Of a stretch of 55,728 nucleotides of DNA, positions 24,902 through 32,968 are shown piece after piece. The position numbers and the translations under genes were made by a program. Under the pieces are notes generated by a model. The model saw only the letters and a list, made by a program, of their open reading frames with translations, did no database searches and was not told the DNA's origin. The DNA is taken from assembly GCA_029864405.1 (NCBI GenBank), contig JAOTTP010000010.1, forward strand, positions 1 to 55,728. The letters are read 5' to 3'. Each line of letters opens with the position of its first letter. Position 1 is the stretch's first letter. This DNA is from Nitrospirota bacterium. GTDB lineage: Bacteria; Nitrospirota; Nitrospiria; Nitrospirales; UBA8639.

Positions 24902-26584
24902 TTAAAAGTAGTGGCCGACGCTGATGGTTTCTATTTCTCGAGGCTCTGAGTCTTCATCGGTGGTTAAGGTGCGCACATGAACGATTTTTTCGCCTTTTTT
25001 GCCTGCTATTTTTGCCCAATCATCGGGGTGAGTGGTGTTTGGTAAATCTTCCTGTTCCTTGAATTCTTCTCGAATGCCCCGCAGAAAATCATCGATTTTG
25101 AGGCCTTTGGCTTCTCCGGAAATCGCCCGTTTGATAGCCAGTTTTTTCGCACGGGAGACGACACTTTCAATCAAGGCGCCACTGGCGAAATCTTTGAAAT
25201 ACACGGTTTCTTTTTCCCCATTGGCATAGGTGACTTCTAAAAATTGATTTTCTTCCGTCAAGGCATACATCGCCTCTACCGTGGTCTCGATAAGATGATG
25301 GATGAACGTCTCTCGATCTGAGCCATGTTGGGTCAACTCAGATTCCGCAAGTGGTAAGTCTGAGGTAAGATATTTCCCGAGGATATCTTTCGCACTCTGT
25401 TTGTCCGGTCTGGGGATTTTGATTTTGATATCCAAACGTCCTGGTCTCAAGACCGCTGGATCAATGAGGTCTTGCCGGTTACTGGCACCGATGACGATGA
25501 CGTCTCGAAGGCTTTCCACTCCATCAATTTCAGATAAGAATTGGGGAACGATGGTCGATTCCATGTCTGAAGAAATGCCCGTCCCCCGTGTCCTGAACAA
25601 CGCGTCCATCTCATCAAAAAAGACGATGACCGGATTGCCGTGGGACGCCTTCTCCTTCGCTTTCGCAAACACTTCTCGAATTTGACGTTCGGATTCACCG
25701 ACATATTTGTTCAGTAACTCGGGTCCTTTGATGTGAAGGAAGTAACTGCGAACGTCTTTGCCTTTGAGGTGCCCGAGCTTTTTCGCGATGGAGTTTGCGA
25801 CAGCTTTGGCAATCAAGGTTTTCCCGCATCCCGGCGGTCCATACAGAAGAAGACCCTTTGGGGGAGATAAGCGGTGCTCTGCGAATAGCTCAGGATACAG
25901 GAAGGGTAATTCGACGGCGTCTTTCACCTGTTCCAGTTCTTTGGTTAATCCACCGATTTGGTCATACTGAATATCTGGAACTTCCTCGATGACGAGTTCT
26001 TCCATTTCACCTTTGGGAAGTTTTTCGATGATGTACCCGGAACGGGGTTCAAAGAGGAGGTGGTCGCCGACACTTAAGTCCTGGTGGGTGAGCGCATCGG
26101 AGATTTCGACCACCCGCTCGTCGTCTAAGTGAAGGCTGACGACTGCTCGCCCATCGTCTAGGAGGTGTTTGAGATGGACGATTTCGCCCTGCGGATCATA
26201 CCCGCGTGCTTCAATCACATTCAGGCCTTCGTTCACAATCACCTCTTGGCCTTTTTTGAGTGATTCCGGCGGGATAGATGGATGAAGGTTGACTCGTAAC
26301 TTTCGCCCACCAAGAGAGACATTTACTGTCCCGTCTTCGTTGGTGTTATAGAAGACCGCAAAGGTCGAAGGAGGCGCAGTGAGCTTGTCGACTTCTTTTC
26401 GAAGCGCTTCGATTTGTGCCTTGGCTTCGTGCAGCGTAAAGACCAACTGCTCGTTTTTCTGCTGAGAAAGGTGCAGCTTCTGTCGAGATTCATGTAGTTG
26501 CCGCATTTCGAGTTCCATGGACTCAATCTCGGTTCGTAACTTTTCAATCTCACGGATCTGGTCGTCTGTTTTTCGGATTCCCAT
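24902..26584 (-). CDS. arc: Proteasome-activating AAA ATPase (ARC/Mpa)
   Basis: A 560-residue ATPase of the ARC/Mpa family. Residues about 8-70 form a long coiled coil, which in Mpa captures Pup; two OB-like domains follow (about 75-190). The AAA module has Walker A GPPGCGKT at 249-256, Walker B VIVFFDEMDALF, and GASNRQDLIDPAVLRPGRLD. The C-terminus ends GHYF with a penultimate Tyr, like the tail Mpa uses to open the 20S gate. It unfolds tagged proteins and feeds them to PrcBA. ATG 26584 has AGGA seven bases upstream. It is the first gene of the proteasome operon. Confidence 0.95.
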   Translation of the reverse strand: MGIRKTDDQIREIEKLRTEIESMELEMRQLHESRQKLHLSQQKNEQLVFTLHEAKAQIEALRKEVDKLTAPPSTFAVFYNTNEDGTVNVSLGGRKLRVNLHPSIPPESLKKGQEVIVNEGLNVIEARGYDPQGEIVHLKHLLDDGRAVVSLHLDDERVVEISDALTHQDLSVGDHLLFEPRSGYIIEKLPKGEMEELVIEEVPDIQYDQIGGLTKELEQVKDAVELPFLYPELFAEHRLSPPKGLLLYGPPGCGKTLIAKAVANSIAKKLGHLKGKDVRSYFLHIKGPELLNKYVGESERQIREVFAKAKEKASHGNPVIVFFDEMDALFRTRGTGISSDMESTIVPQFLSEIDGVESLRDVIVIGASNRQDLIDPAVLRPGRLDIKIKIPRPDKQSAKDILGKYLTSDLPLAESELTQHGSDRETFIHHLIETTVEAMYALTEENQFLEVTYANGEKETVYFKDFASGALIESVVSRAKKLAIKRAISGEAKGLKIDDFLRGIREEFKEQEDLPNTTHPDDWAKIAGKKGEKIVHVRTLTTDEDSEPREIETISVGHYF

Positions 26585-26709
26585 AGTTGGATCCTACCTG
26601 GTTCGAGGGTTCAAAGAAACCGAAAGGCACATTTCGCTGAGAAGAACTCCCCCGACTTGTCTGTTTGTTGGTGGTAATGGGGAAATCCGCACATTCCTTC
26701 TCTGAGAAG

Positions 26710-26739
26710 ATCTTACCACCCAAAAAAAATTAGGGTCAA
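26710..26739 (-). promoter_or_regulatory. Putative promoter of the proteasome operon
   Basis: On the minus strand TTGACC (26739-26734) and TAAGAT (26715-26710) are 18 bases apart. Just downstream is a perfect palindrome, CTTCTCTGAGAAG at 26697-26709, at the expected transcription start, and a wider inverted repeat GGTGGTAA (26670-26677)/TTACCACC (26713-26720). The leader to the arc ATG would be about 120 nt. This suggests that arc-dop-prcBA-pafA is transcribed separately from the thi genes and may be controlled by a repressor or RNA structure. Confidence 0.45.
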
Positions 26740-26779
26740 CCGAACACGTGCGTTGTGAGTACCACAATAAGTTGACAAT

Positions 26780-27406
26780 TCAGGACAATCGTGCCAGCAA
26801 TTCCCGAGTGGAGTTTGGTATTGAAGGCGCTTGAAGAATAGAGGACATGACGGCGACTCCGTAAGCCCCGGATGATAAGACCTGAGGAATCCGGATTGGG
26901 GTGATTCCTCCGATGGCATAGATGGGCAAGTGGATGGATCGACTGGTTTCCTGAAGAATCGGTATGCCTAAAGGTGGTCCATACGGTCGTTTCGAAGGCG
27001 TATCATAAATGGGACCAAGCACAATGAAGTCAGCCCCTTCCGCTTCTGCCACTCTGGCTTCTTTAACGGAATGCGTTGAGACGCCGATGAGGTGTCCGGT
27101 TCCTAGCAGGCGACGAGCTACGGAAACGGGAAGACTGTCTGCCCGAAGATGCACGCCGTCGGCTCCCAGGGCGAGGACCAGATCGATGCGATCATTCAAT
27201 AAGACGGTTCCCTGCTGATGCTTGATGAGAGGGAAGAGTTGCTGAGAGAGGGAAATCAGATCCCGAGTCTCAAGATCTTTTTCGCGTATTTGAACCATCC
27301 GGACCCCAGCGTCTACCGCTTCGGTTAACACGGAAGAGAGGGGACGATGAAGGGTCTGATGCCGGTCGGTCAGAAGGTAGAGTCTGGGAAGAGCGTGGGA
27401 GGACAT
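26780..27406 (-). CDS. thiE: Thiamine-phosphate synthase
   Basis: A 208-residue TIM-barrel ThiE. The motifs are in order: VQIREKDLETRDL, LLNDRIDLVLALGADGVHLRADSLP, GVSTHSVKEA, GADFIVLGPIYDTPSKRPYGPPLG, and YAIGGITPIRIPQVLSSGAYGVAVMSSI. It joins the thiazole phosphate and HMP-pyrophosphate to make thiamine phosphate. It follows thiG by 12 bp and is the last gene of the thi unit. Confidence 0.93.
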   Translation of the reverse strand: MSSHALPRLYLLTDRHQTLHRPLSSVLTEAVDAGVRMVQIREKDLETRDLISLSQQLFPLIKHQQGTVLLNDRIDLVLALGADGVHLRADSLPVSVARRLLGTGHLIGVSTHSVKEARVAEAEGADFIVLGPIYDTPSKRPYGPPLGIPILQETSRSIHLPIYAIGGITPIRIPQVLSSGAYGVAVMSSILQAPSIPNSTRELLARLS

Positions 27407-27418
27407 TCCTAATGTGGG

Positions 27419-28192
27419 TTACAACATCCCCTCGATAGGGCTGCTGGCAGTCGCATATAACTTCCTGGGGATTCTTCCCGCTTTGTAAGCCAATCGTCCG
27501 GCGTCAACGGCATACCGCATGGCTGTGGCCATCATCAACGGATCCTTGGCTCCGGCAATAGCCGTGTTCATTAACACGGCATCGGCTCCGTATTCCATGG
27601 CTAAGGCCGCGTCGGAGGCCGTTCCAACTCCGGCGTCGACGATAACCGGAACATTCACCGTTTCCATAATGATTTTGAGATTATACGGATTGCGAATGCC
27701 TAACCCTGAACCGATCGGTGCGGCGAGAGGCATCACGGCTGGACATCCGATATCGGCTAACTTTTTGGCGACAATGGGGTCGTCATTGGTATACGGCAAT
27801 ACCACGAAACCTTCGGCGATCAAAATTTTTGCAGCTTCAATGAGTCCTGCTGTATCAGGGAATAGTGTGCGTTCATCTCCAATCACTTCTAACTTCACCA
27901 AGTCTGAAACCCCCGCAGCACGGGCCAGTCGAGCATAGCGAACGGCATCCTCGACGGTATAACACCCCGCTGTGTTAGGCAAAATGGTGTATTTCTTCGG
28001 ATCAAGGTAGTCCAGTAAATTTTCTGATTTGTTATCGGTAATGTTGACGCGACGAACCGCAACCGTCACGACATCAGCCCCGGAAGCCTCAATCGCTTTT
28101 CGCGTTTCTTCAAAGTTTTGATATTTTCCCGTTCCCACCCAGAGGCGGGAGCGGAATGTTCGACCTGCAATGATTAACGGATCCTGAATCAT
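27419..28192 (-). CDS. thiG: Thiazole synthase
   Basis: A 257-residue Thi[21 protein letters not shown] at the start, [21 protein letters not shown], the Schiff-base Lys in [28 protein letters not shown], and [31 protein letters not shown]. It builds the thiazole ring of thiamine from deoxyxylulose phosphate, dehydroglycine and sulfur delivered as ThiS thiocarboxylate. It starts 15 bp after thiS. The dehydroglycine source (ThiH or ThiO) is not in the window. Confidence 0.95.
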   Translation of the reverse strand: MIQDPLIIAGRTFRSRLWVGTGKYQNFEETRKAIEASGADVVTVAVRRVNITDNKSENLLDYLDPKKYTILPNTAGCYTVEDAVRYARLARAAGVSDLVKLEVIGDERTLFPDTAGLIEAAKILIAEGFVVLPYTNDDPIVAKKLADIGCPAVMPLAAPIGSGLGIRNPYNLKIIMETVNVPVIVDAGVGTASDAALAMEYGADAVLMNTAIAGAKDPLMMATAMRYAVDAGRLAYKAGRIPRKLYATASSPIEGML

Positions 28193-28207
28193 CTCTACCC
28201 CTTTAGT

Positions 28208-28426
28208 CTAGTCGCCCCATGTGGGCGAGCCGCCCCCGATGAAGCTTAAAATTTCAACCTTGTCCCCATCGTGGAGATTCCAGTTGAGGAAATCGCCGCG
28301 GTCCAATATTTTGAGATTGATTTCTACTGCGACTTGTTCGGAACGGAGGTGAAGCGTTTGAAGAAGTTGTGCGACGGTCAGGGGTTCATCGGTCTCGCGT
28401 TGCTCTCCATTCACGACTATTTTCAT
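28208..28426 (-). CDS. thiS: ThiS sulfur carrier with C-terminal tail
   Basis: A 72-residue ubiquitin-fold sulfur carrier starting MKIVVNGEQRETDEPLTVAQ, with the typical WNLHDGDKVEILSFIGGG. Standard ThiS ends at Gly-Gly, the site of adenylation and thiocarboxylation; here SPTWGD follows before the stop. The tail would have to be removed, or the protein is not a standard ThiS. ATG 28426 is used; a TTG 12 bases upstream is possible and no clear ribosome-binding site is seen for either. It heads the thiSGE unit. I saw no TPP riboswitch in the 190 bases upstream. Confidence 0.88.
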   Translation of the reverse strand: MKIVVNGEQRETDEPLTVAQLLQTLHLRSEQVAVEINLKILDRGDFLNWNLHDGDKVEILSFIGGGSPTWGD

Positions 28427-28477
28427 GCGTATTGACAAGAACGCAATGCCCAGTGAATTCCGGCCATGCAGAGATCC

Positions 28478-28507
28478 ATCCTACGGGACTTGAGAAATTC
28501 TTGTCAA
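28478..28507 (-). promoter_or_regulatory. Putative promoter for thiSGE
   Basis: On the minus strand TTGACA (28507-28502) and TAGGAT (28483-28478) are separated by 18 bases, about 50 bp upstream of the thiS start. Confidence 0.45.
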
Positions 28508-28671
28508 TGAAATGAACGGGAGTGATGATGGTGGGAATTGGCCCTTGTAAGCCAATGATCTCTTATCCACATGACCTGGTTTTATACACTGAATATGACA
28601 TAAAATGAGAATCCTCCACTGTGGATGTATGTGTGGTGGAGCCATACTCTGGTAACAGTAAGGCGGTCGTC

Positions 28672-29148
28672 ATGGAGAAAAACATCAACGAGGATCTTAT
28701 GGCTTTGTTCTTGTCGATGGCGGGCCTGTTGGCGTCCAGAGGTGAAAATCCCTACAAGGTCAAAGCCTATCGTCGGGCTGCTGATTCGCTGAAAAGCCTT
28801 CAAGAGGATGTGACGGGGTTGGCGAATCGTGGTGAACTCCAGACCATTCCGGGAATTGGAAAGGAATTGTCCACGAAAATTCAGGAATTTCTTTCTACCG
28901 GTCGAATCCGTGCCTATGAAGAATTAAAGGCTCCTCTTCCTGATTCAGCCCGGGAATGGGTCACGCTGCCGGGATTTTCAGAACCGATTGTCCACGATCT
29001 CGTTTTTCGATTGGGCATCACAACATGGGAAGATCTGGAGGTCTTGGCCCGATCACATTTACTGCAAACCCTTCCAGGTCTAGGATCTCGAGGGGAGGAA
29101 ATCTTGGCAGCGATTCAGAAGAAGCGAGCCGCTTGTCAGGAGTCCTAA
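28672..29148 (+). CDS. Helix-hairpin-helix protein, DNA polymerase beta/PolX N-terminal-like
   Basis: About 158 residues. Residues 1-65 match the 8-kDa-like N-terminal domain of PolX/polymerase beta proteins: LFLSMAGLLASRGENPYKVKAYRRAADSL. A helix-hairpin-helix follows (TIPGIGKELSTKIQEFLSTG), and a second one is at the C-terminus (TLPGLGSRGEEILAAIQ). No nucleotidyl-transferase or PHP domain is present, so it is a stand-alone DNA-binding module of unknown role. ATG 28672 is the preferred start because it opens directly onto the conserved domain; the frame extends to GTG 28621. Confidence 0.75.
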   Translation: MEKNINEDLMALFLSMAGLLASRGENPYKVKAYRRAADSLKSLQEDVTGLANRGELQTIPGIGKELSTKIQEFLSTGRIRAYEELKAPLPDSAREWVTLPGFSEPIVHDLVFRLGITTWEDLEVLARSHLLQTLPGLGSRGEEILAAIQKKRAACQES

Positions 29149-29270
29149 GCAGGGAAATTTCAAGGAAGAAGGTTCTCCGTGGTTCCCAACGGAAGCAATC
29201 CTCGTTACTCATGAACATGAAAAGGATATGGAAACATATCAGACATTCACCTCAGCAGGATGGTTAGGTA

Positions 29271-29507
29271 ATGGCAATTTCTGCATTCGTTTTGATTGAC
29301 ACGACAGGGACTCACACAAGGAGTGCGTATAAAACGATTACACGCATTCAAGGTGTGAAATCCGTCTATCCGGTGACAGGTCCTTTTGATTTAATTGCAC
29401 ATGTAGAAGCCGAAACGTTAGAAGAGCTGAACGACCTCGTGATGGTTCGTCTTCGAGGTATTGATGGCGTCACTAAAACGAATACGGCAATTGTGCTCGA
29501 CTTCTAA
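29271..29507 (+). CDS. Stand-alone Lrp/AsnC ligand-binding (RAM) domain protein
   Basis: A 78-residue protein that is entirely a RAM (regulation of amino-acid metabolism) domain: SAFVLIDTTGTHTRSAYKTI, GVKSVYPVTGPFDLIAHVEAE and the C-terminal GIDGVTKTNTAIVL. There is no helix-turn-helix. Such proteins form ring-like oligomers and may bind amino acids or modulate full-length Lrp/AsnC regulators. The ATG follows GGTTAGGTA. A bidirectional hairpin lies just downstream. Confidence 0.88.
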   Translation: MAISAFVLIDTTGTHTRSAYKTITRIQGVKSVYPVTGPFDLIAHVEAETLEELNDLVMVRLRGIDGVTKTNTAIVLDF

Positions 29508-29525
29508 ATTTTTTTATGGCTCTTG

Positions 29526-29546
29526 CCGGCCGCGTTATGCGGCCGG
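29526..29546. terminator. GC-rich hairpin at convergent gene ends
   Basis: CCGGCCGC (29526-29533) and GCGGCCGG (29539-29546) form an 8-bp stem with a five-base loop, followed by TTT on the plus strand. It covers the ctpA stop codon and lies 19 bp after the RAM-domain gene, so it may serve both. The short T-tract makes it a modest terminator. Confidence 0.5.
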
Positions 29547-30848
29547 TTTCAATTGCTTAAAGACCTTCCAGGATTTCAACATTTCTACAGCTTTGAGTAA
29601 TTGAAGGTCTTCAGGGGGAATGGGCTGGGCCTGGTCCTTGTCCTGAGGAGCCGAGGTGGCCGAAGGTTTGGCAGGAGAGGGTGCAGGGGAAACCACGGCG
29701 CTCTCCTCTTTTTTCCCTTCAGAGGATTCCTGTTTCGCCAACTGGGCGGGTTTCGGATCAATCACAATGTCGGGTTGCACCCCGATGGAATGAATCGACT
29801 TGCCGTTTGGCGTAAAGTATTTTGCCGTGGTGAGCCGAAGGCCTGATCCATCGGAGAGAGGGAGAATGGTTTGGACAGACCCCTTTCCGAAGGTTGTGGT
29901 GCCAATGACCACGGCTTTACCCCAATCCTGCATGGCTGCGGCCACGATTTCTGAGGCGCTGGCAGAACCATGGTTGACCAACACAATCATAGGATATTGA
30001 TAGTTCTTACTATTCGCCCGTGCGCGGTATTCATCCTTCTTGCCGTTGCGCCCTTGTATCGAGACGACGAGGCGTCCGGATTCTAAAAATTGTTCGGAGA
30101 CTCCCACGGCAGCGGTTAACAGACCGCCGGGATTGTTCCGGAGATCGAGAATTAAGCCCTGGATATTTTTGGAAACTAATTTTTCCAATTCCGTGGAGAG
30201 ATCGTCGACCGTCGCTTCTTGAAATTGGCTCAATCGAACGTATCCAACGTTGCCTTCCAACAGCTTGGAGCGAACGCTTTGAATTTTAATGATATCGCGT
30301 TTGAGGGTGAAGACCAGCGGGTTTTCTAGTCCCTCTCGCTCGATGGTCAATTCCACAGATGTTCCTCGTGCCCCTCGCATGTGCTGAACGGCTTCCATGA
30401 GCGTGAGATCTTTGGTCGGCTTGTCGTCAACTTTGATGATGGTGTCCCCGGGCTGGATGCCAGCTTCAAAGGCCGGCGTATCTTCAATGGGAGAGATCAC
30501 GGTCAGGCGATTGTTTTTTACGCCGATTTGGATGCCAAGTCCTCCAAACTCTCCCTTGGTTTCAACCTGCATTTCTTTGAACATATCCGGAGTCATAAAA
30601 GAAGAATGTGGATCCAGCCCGGCCAGCATGCCTCGCAGCGCACCCTGGATAAGGTCTTTGGTTTGCGTTTCTTCCACATAATGCTTTTTGACTTGTGAAA
30701 GCACTTCGGCAAAGACTTGCAATTCCTCGTAGGGTTCGCTGGCATACCCCGCCCGGTCTCCTCCTTTTCCGATGACAATGCCCACCAAGAGGATGGCGGT
30801 CAAGGTCAGACCAGAAATCACTACCGTCGACAATCGTTCATGTGACAT
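29535..30848 (-). CDS. ctpA: C-terminal processing protease (S41), CtpA/Prc-like
   Basis: A 437-residue S41 peptidase. An N-terminal signal/anchor (VVISGLTLTAILLVGIVIGKG) is followed by a PDZ domain (GGLGIQIGVKNNRLTVISPIEDTPAFEAGIQPGD) and the catalytic region: Ser in NHGSASASEIVAAAMQD and Lys in GTTTFGKGSVQT. A Pro/Ala/Ser/Lys-rich linker precedes the C-terminal helix. It trims or degrades periplasmic proteins; in this operon it likely acts with FtsEX-EnvC in controlling peptidoglycan hydrolysis. It follows envC by 27 bp. Confidence 0.93.
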   Translation of the reverse strand: MSHERLSTVVISGLTLTAILLVGIVIGKGGDRAGYASEPYEELQVFAEVLSQVKKHYVEETQTKDLIQGALRGMLAGLDPHSSFMTPDMFKEMQVETKGEFGGLGIQIGVKNNRLTVISPIEDTPAFEAGIQPGDTIIKVDDKPTKDLTLMEAVQHMRGARGTSVELTIEREGLENPLVFTLKRDIIKIQSVRSKLLEGNVGYVRLSQFQEATVDDLSTELEKLVSKNIQGLILDLRNNPGGLLTAAVGVSEQFLESGRLVVSIQGRNGKKDEYRARANSKNYQYPMIVLVNHGSASASEIVAAAMQDWGKAVVIGTTTFGKGSVQTILPLSDGSGLRLTTAKYFTPNGKSIHSIGVQPDIVIDPKPAQLAKQESSEGKKEESAVVSPAPSPAKPSATSAPQDKDQAQPIPPEDLQLLKAVEMLKSWKVFKQLKPAA

Positions 30849-30875
30849 GTGGCGTTCCTTCTTTCAGTTGTTCAA

Positions 30876-32072
30876 TTAAGGCCGTTTTGCCAGCCATTTT
30901 AGGGGATCGATAGGGGTGGTGCCTTTGCGTAATTCAAAATAGAGGGCGTCTTCTTCGGTGACGCCTGTTTCGCCTGTTTCGCCAATAACTTGTCCATTTT
31001 TTACGGGGTGGCCTTCAGCCACTAAGAGCTTTGAGGCATGGGCGTAGAGAGAATAAAAGCCATTGGTATGGTCGACGATGACGACGAGGCCGTATCCTTT
31101 GAGCCAGTCGGCATAGACGACGTTTCCCGATAAAACGGCGCGAATAGGACTCCCTTCCCTGGCTCGGATTTCTATGCCTTTTTTCGTCACAAAGGTATCA
31201 AACGTGGGATGTTTTTGCCGACCAAAATACGAGACGACTTTCCCTTCAACCGGCCAGAGTAGCGACCCAAGGGTTGGGAGTTGTCCGGATGGTTGGCGCA
31301 TCCGGGCTTGGGCCAACTGAAATCGTTGGTCCAATTCTTTGAGAAGGCTATCCACCTGTTCAGCTGAGCGCTGAAGATCTTCGACCATGCGTTCATGTGC
31401 GTCTTTTTCTTTAGAGAGACTGACCAATACGGAGCGTTTTTGACGTTTGAGCCCTGAAACTTTCTTGATGGTTTGTTGTGTTTCTCCCTGGAGGCGGAGG
31501 AGGTCCTCGCGGGCTGCGGTCTGTTGCTCCTTGAGCTGTTGGAGATTCGAGAGGTCTTCCTGAAATTGTCGGACAAGTTGATGCTCCCGTTGAGCCACCC
31601 AGGAAAGATAATCCATCCGATGAGCGGCCTCAGTGAACGATTCAGCCGCGAAGAGCGTTTTTAAATATCCTGTACGTCCCTCCATATATAATAACCGAAG
31701 CCTGGCGGAAATGGAGGATTGACGGGTTTGAACGTCTTTCTCCACTTCAGTAATCTTCGTGCTCAGGTTCGCCAACTCCTGGTCGGTCATTTTAATCTGT
31801 TCATTGATGCGATTCCGTTCTTTCTTTTGGCCGTAGAGCTGTCGGTCCAATTTATCAATCGTTTTCAAGACCGACCCGTGTTCTTTTTTGATCCGCTTTG
31901 TTTTTTTTTGGGTTTCGGCAATTTCTTGATTGAGCTGTTCTAGCCGCAGGCGTTCCTGACTGATTTCATCTTTGATGGTTGAGGGGTCAGCGCCCCAACC
32001 GGCAGGGATCAAGAGAACGAGCAGTCCGAATACGACCACTCCTGTGTGTAACAATGGTTTGAACGGCGTCAT
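30876..32072 (-). CDS. EnvC-like murein hydrolase activator
   Basis: A 398-residue exported protein. After the signal peptide (GVVVFGLLVLLIPAGWG) come about 230 residues of coiled coil (two long helices, as in EnvC), then a LytM domain starting LWPVEGKVVSYFGRQ. The zinc ligands are missing: HxxxD is replaced by TKKGIEIRA, and the last H-x-H by LYFELRKG. It should therefore be a non-catalytic activator of amidases controlled by FtsEX. The start ATG 32072 overlaps the ftsX stop as ATGA. Confidence 0.9.
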   Translation of the reverse strand: MTPFKPLLHTGVVVFGLLVLLIPAGWGADPSTIKDEISQERLRLEQLNQEIAETQKKTKRIKKEHGSVLKTIDKLDRQLYGQKKERNRINEQIKMTDQELANLSTKITEVEKDVQTRQSSISARLRLLYMEGRTGYLKTLFAAESFTEAAHRMDYLSWVAQREHQLVRQFQEDLSNLQQLKEQQTAAREDLLRLQGETQQTIKKVSGLKRQKRSVLVSLSKEKDAHERMVEDLQRSAEQVDSLLKELDQRFQLAQARMRQPSGQLPTLGSLLWPVEGKVVSYFGRQKHPTFDTFVTKKGIEIRAREGSPIRAVLSGNVVYADWLKGYGLVVIVDHTNGFYSLYAHASKLLVAEGHPVKNGQVIGETGETGVTEEDALYFELRKGTTPIDPLKWLAKRP

Positions 32073-32968
32073 AGGCGAAATCGCAGCGATCCATAGATGG
32101 TGGTCAGTGTTCCCAGGCACCCCAAGAGGATGCCTCCTGCTATCAATAAGAGTGAAAAGGGAAGAGGAAAAAACTCCAATACAGAGGAAAATCCCCCAAA
32201 CACGCTCAAGCCTTGGGTTTTGTGCGTGAGGAGTTCAAATCCGCCACGTAAGAATCCTAAGGCCATACCACCTCCGGCAGCCCCTAAGATGGCTCCTTCG
32301 ATGAGATAGGGAATGCTAATAAAGAGACTCGTCGCCCCGATTAACCGTAAAATTTCAATTTCTTGCTGTCTGGTATGAAATGCCAGTTGCACGGTAATCG
32401 CTATGATAGTGATGGACGCTAAGGCCAAAATGCTCCCTACGACTAACGCGCCGAACTCCATATAGGCGATAATGAGGGTCAGACGCTCGATCCAATCTCT
32501 ATTATACCGAACGCGTTCGATATCGGGATGATGTTGGAGCCGATTGACCAGGTTGGCAATAATATCCGTAGTCGGAGTCTTCGCGGCCATGGTCAACACC
32601 AGTGATGCGGGAAACGGGCTCTCGCCAAGGCCCTCCAAGAGATAGACTTCCTCGGGAAATTGCTCTTTGAATTCCGTTAACGCGTCTTGCTTTGAAATAA
32701 AGGTGAGGGAGTCCACCGCTGGATCCGCTTTGATGCCCTGTTGTAAATCGCGAAGTTTGCCGGATTCAATGTCATTGTTGGGATACACGATGACTTGAAT
32801 GGTGTGTTGAACCTGCCCCAGCAGATTATGCACGTTATGATAGAGGAGGAGAAAGATGCCAAAACTGATCAGGGTAAACGCGGTGGTGACCATGCCAATC
32901 AGTGTACTGGTCCGATGCGTGCGGAGGCTGGTATAGGCTTCATGGATAAAGTACCAGAGCCGTTTCAC
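32069..32968 (-). CDS. ftsX: Cell-division protein FtsX
   Basis: A 299-residue permease-like protein with four transmembrane segments: one near the N-terminus (MVTTAFTLISFGIFLLL), a periplasmic domain with TIQVIVYPNNDIESGKL, and three C-terminal helices, the first preceded by the AYMEFGA segment and the last being FSLLLIAGGILLGCLG. It transmits the FtsE ATPase cycle to EnvC. Start GTG 32968 gives a GTGA overlap with ftsE and a normal FtsX N-terminus (KRLWYFIHEAYTSLRTHRTS); the frame reaching 33004 would run into ftsE. Confidence 0.92.
   Translation of the reverse strand: MKRLWYFIHEAYTSLRTHRTSTLIGMVTTAFTLISFGIFLLLYHNVHNLLGQVQHTIQVIVYPNNDIESGKLRDLQQGIKADPAVDSLTFISKQDALTEFKEQFPEEVYLLEGLGESPFPASLVLTMAAKTPTTDIIANLVNRLQHHPDIERVRYNRDWIERLTLIIAYMEFGALVVGSILALASITIIAITVQLAFHTRQQEIEILRLIGATSLFISIPYLIEGAILGAAGGGMALGFLRGGFELLTHKTQGLSVFGGFSSVLEFFPLPFSLLLIAGGILLGCLGTLTTIYGSLRFRL

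Noticed and set aside
28427..28671. TPP riboswitch upstream of thiSGE
   Set aside because: The CUGAGA and ACCUGAUC-type thi-box segments are absent from the minus strand of this interval.
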